Positions 63,680-64,000 of a DNA stretch of 64,000 nt are shown one piece after another. The notes beneath the pieces are model-generated. The model saw nothing but the letters and a program-made list of their open reading frames with translations, was not told the DNA's origin and did not search any database. Source of the stretch: Kiloniella majae. GTDB lineage: Bacteria; Pseudomonadota; Alphaproteobacteria; Kiloniellales; Kiloniellaceae. The translations under genes and the position numbers were made by a program. Location: assembly GCF_002118315.1 (NCBI RefSeq), contig NZ_MTSZ01000002.1:62001-126000 (forward strand). Direction: 5' to 3'. The first letter of the stretch is position 1; each line of letters opens with the position of its first letter.

Positions 63680-64000
63680 TTACTTTATTTTTTTCATCTT
63701 GGGATCAAACAATGCACCAAAGTGAATTTCGCATTTGTGGCGCACTGTCCCCACTTCCAATTCATACGCACCAGATTCTAGATAAGCCCGATCTACACCA
63801 TCCTGATTACGTACATAACCGTAACCAATGTTCTTGTTAACGCTAAAACCAAAGCCCGCAGATGTTAACCAACCGACCCGTTCACCATTACGATAGATCG
63901 TTTCACGCCCCAAGAGGATGACATCAGCATCGTCAATTGTGAAACAACACAAACTCTTTTTGATACCCTCTTCCTGTTGTACCTCCAAAGCTTTTCGACC
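63680..64000 (-). CDS. C-terminal end of a GcvT-domain oxidoreductase/aminomethyltransferase, partial
   Basis: The last 106 residues of a larger protein cut by the right edge. The visible part begins GRKALEVQQEEG, then LCCFTIDDADVILLGRETIYRNGERVGWLTSAGF (separate motifs), the usual aminomethyltransferase C-terminal beta barrel, and ends EIHFGALFDPKMKKIK. This resembles the folate-binding end of dimethylglycine/sarcosine dehydrogenase-like proteins of about 800 residues, or a stand-alone GcvT/DMSP demethylase-like enzyme. The window cannot distinguish these. Reading frame is open through base 64000. Confidence 0.88.
   Translation of the reverse strand, partial: GRKALEVQQEEGIKKSLCCFTIDDADVILLGRETIYRNGERVGWLTSAGFGFSVNKNIGYGYVRNQDGVDRAYLESGAYELEVGTVRHKCEIHFGALFDPKMKKIK

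Overview
The window looks like chromosomal DNA from a free-living, probably marine alphaproteobacterium. The inference rests on the tig-clpP-clpX-lon-hup block, a FixJ-type regulator, the SUF order regulator-sufBCDS-sufT-sufA, a Cpa/Tad pilus locus, a class GN (marine-type) sortase with its partner, a Na+-pumping NADH:quinone reductase and a dimethylglycine-dehydrogenase-like tail. A Kiloniella/Terasakiella-like or other Rhodospirillales-type lineage would fit, but species cannot be read from the sequence. No rRNA, CRISPR array, insertion sequence or prophage was seen.

Layout. 1-5.8 kb: nqrA-B-C-D-E on the minus strand (nqrE runs off the left edge), with apbE and nqrM divergent on the plus strand. 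ApbE attaches FMN to NqrB and NqrC, and NqrM matures the iron centre, so the Na+ pump and its assembly factors sit together. 5.8-14 kb: a CBS-domain protein, tRNA-Val, HU, and the protein quality-control block lon, clpX, clpP, trigger factor, then tRNA-Leu. The lon gene has a heat-shock-type promoter and trigger factor has a histone-H1-like tail. 14-19 kb: a DUF4197 protein, a small unknown, NAD(P)HX repair enzyme, a Sel1-repeat protein, a PilZ protein and tRNA-His. 19.4-21.4 kb: glnB-glnA behind a very good sigma-54 promoter, with a structured glnA 3' UTR. 21.6-25.6 kb: a signalling cluster of FixJ-type regulator, CHASE2 histidine kinase, OmpA-like lipoprotein and FecR-domain protein. 26-29 kb: an Aer-like PAS protein without a visible transmitter and several small unknowns.

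29-40 kb: parE, a VIT/VWA protein with its class GN sortase, an alpha/beta hydrolase with an isochorismatase-like hydrolase, a DEAD-box helicase with an unusual leader, an MFS carrier, a family-3 binding protein and upp. 40.6-47 kb: the SUF iron-sulfur operon behind a cysteine-containing Rrf2 regulator that has a dyad operator over its own promoter. 47-49 kb: a FAH-family protein and a solitary cobQ. 49.5-58.7 kb: a visibly AT-rich Flp/Tad pilus locus (flp, cpaB-F, tadB, tadC, and an inverted tadD-like gene) lacking prepilin peptidase and TadE/F/G. 58.7-64 kb: a methyltransferase-like/membrane coiled-coil gene pair of unknown role, a small unknown, a HI0933/BaiN-like flavoprotein, an iron-type alcohol dehydrogenase and the C-terminal end of a GcvT-domain protein cut by the right edge.

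Most genes are ordinary housekeeping. The less ordinary elements are the regulatory structures (glnB, lon, SUF, helicase leader, glnA 3' UTR, tRNA-Val precursor helix), the CHASE2/FecR/OmpA cluster, the sortase pair, the incomplete tad locus and the unknown pair at 58.8-60.3 kb.
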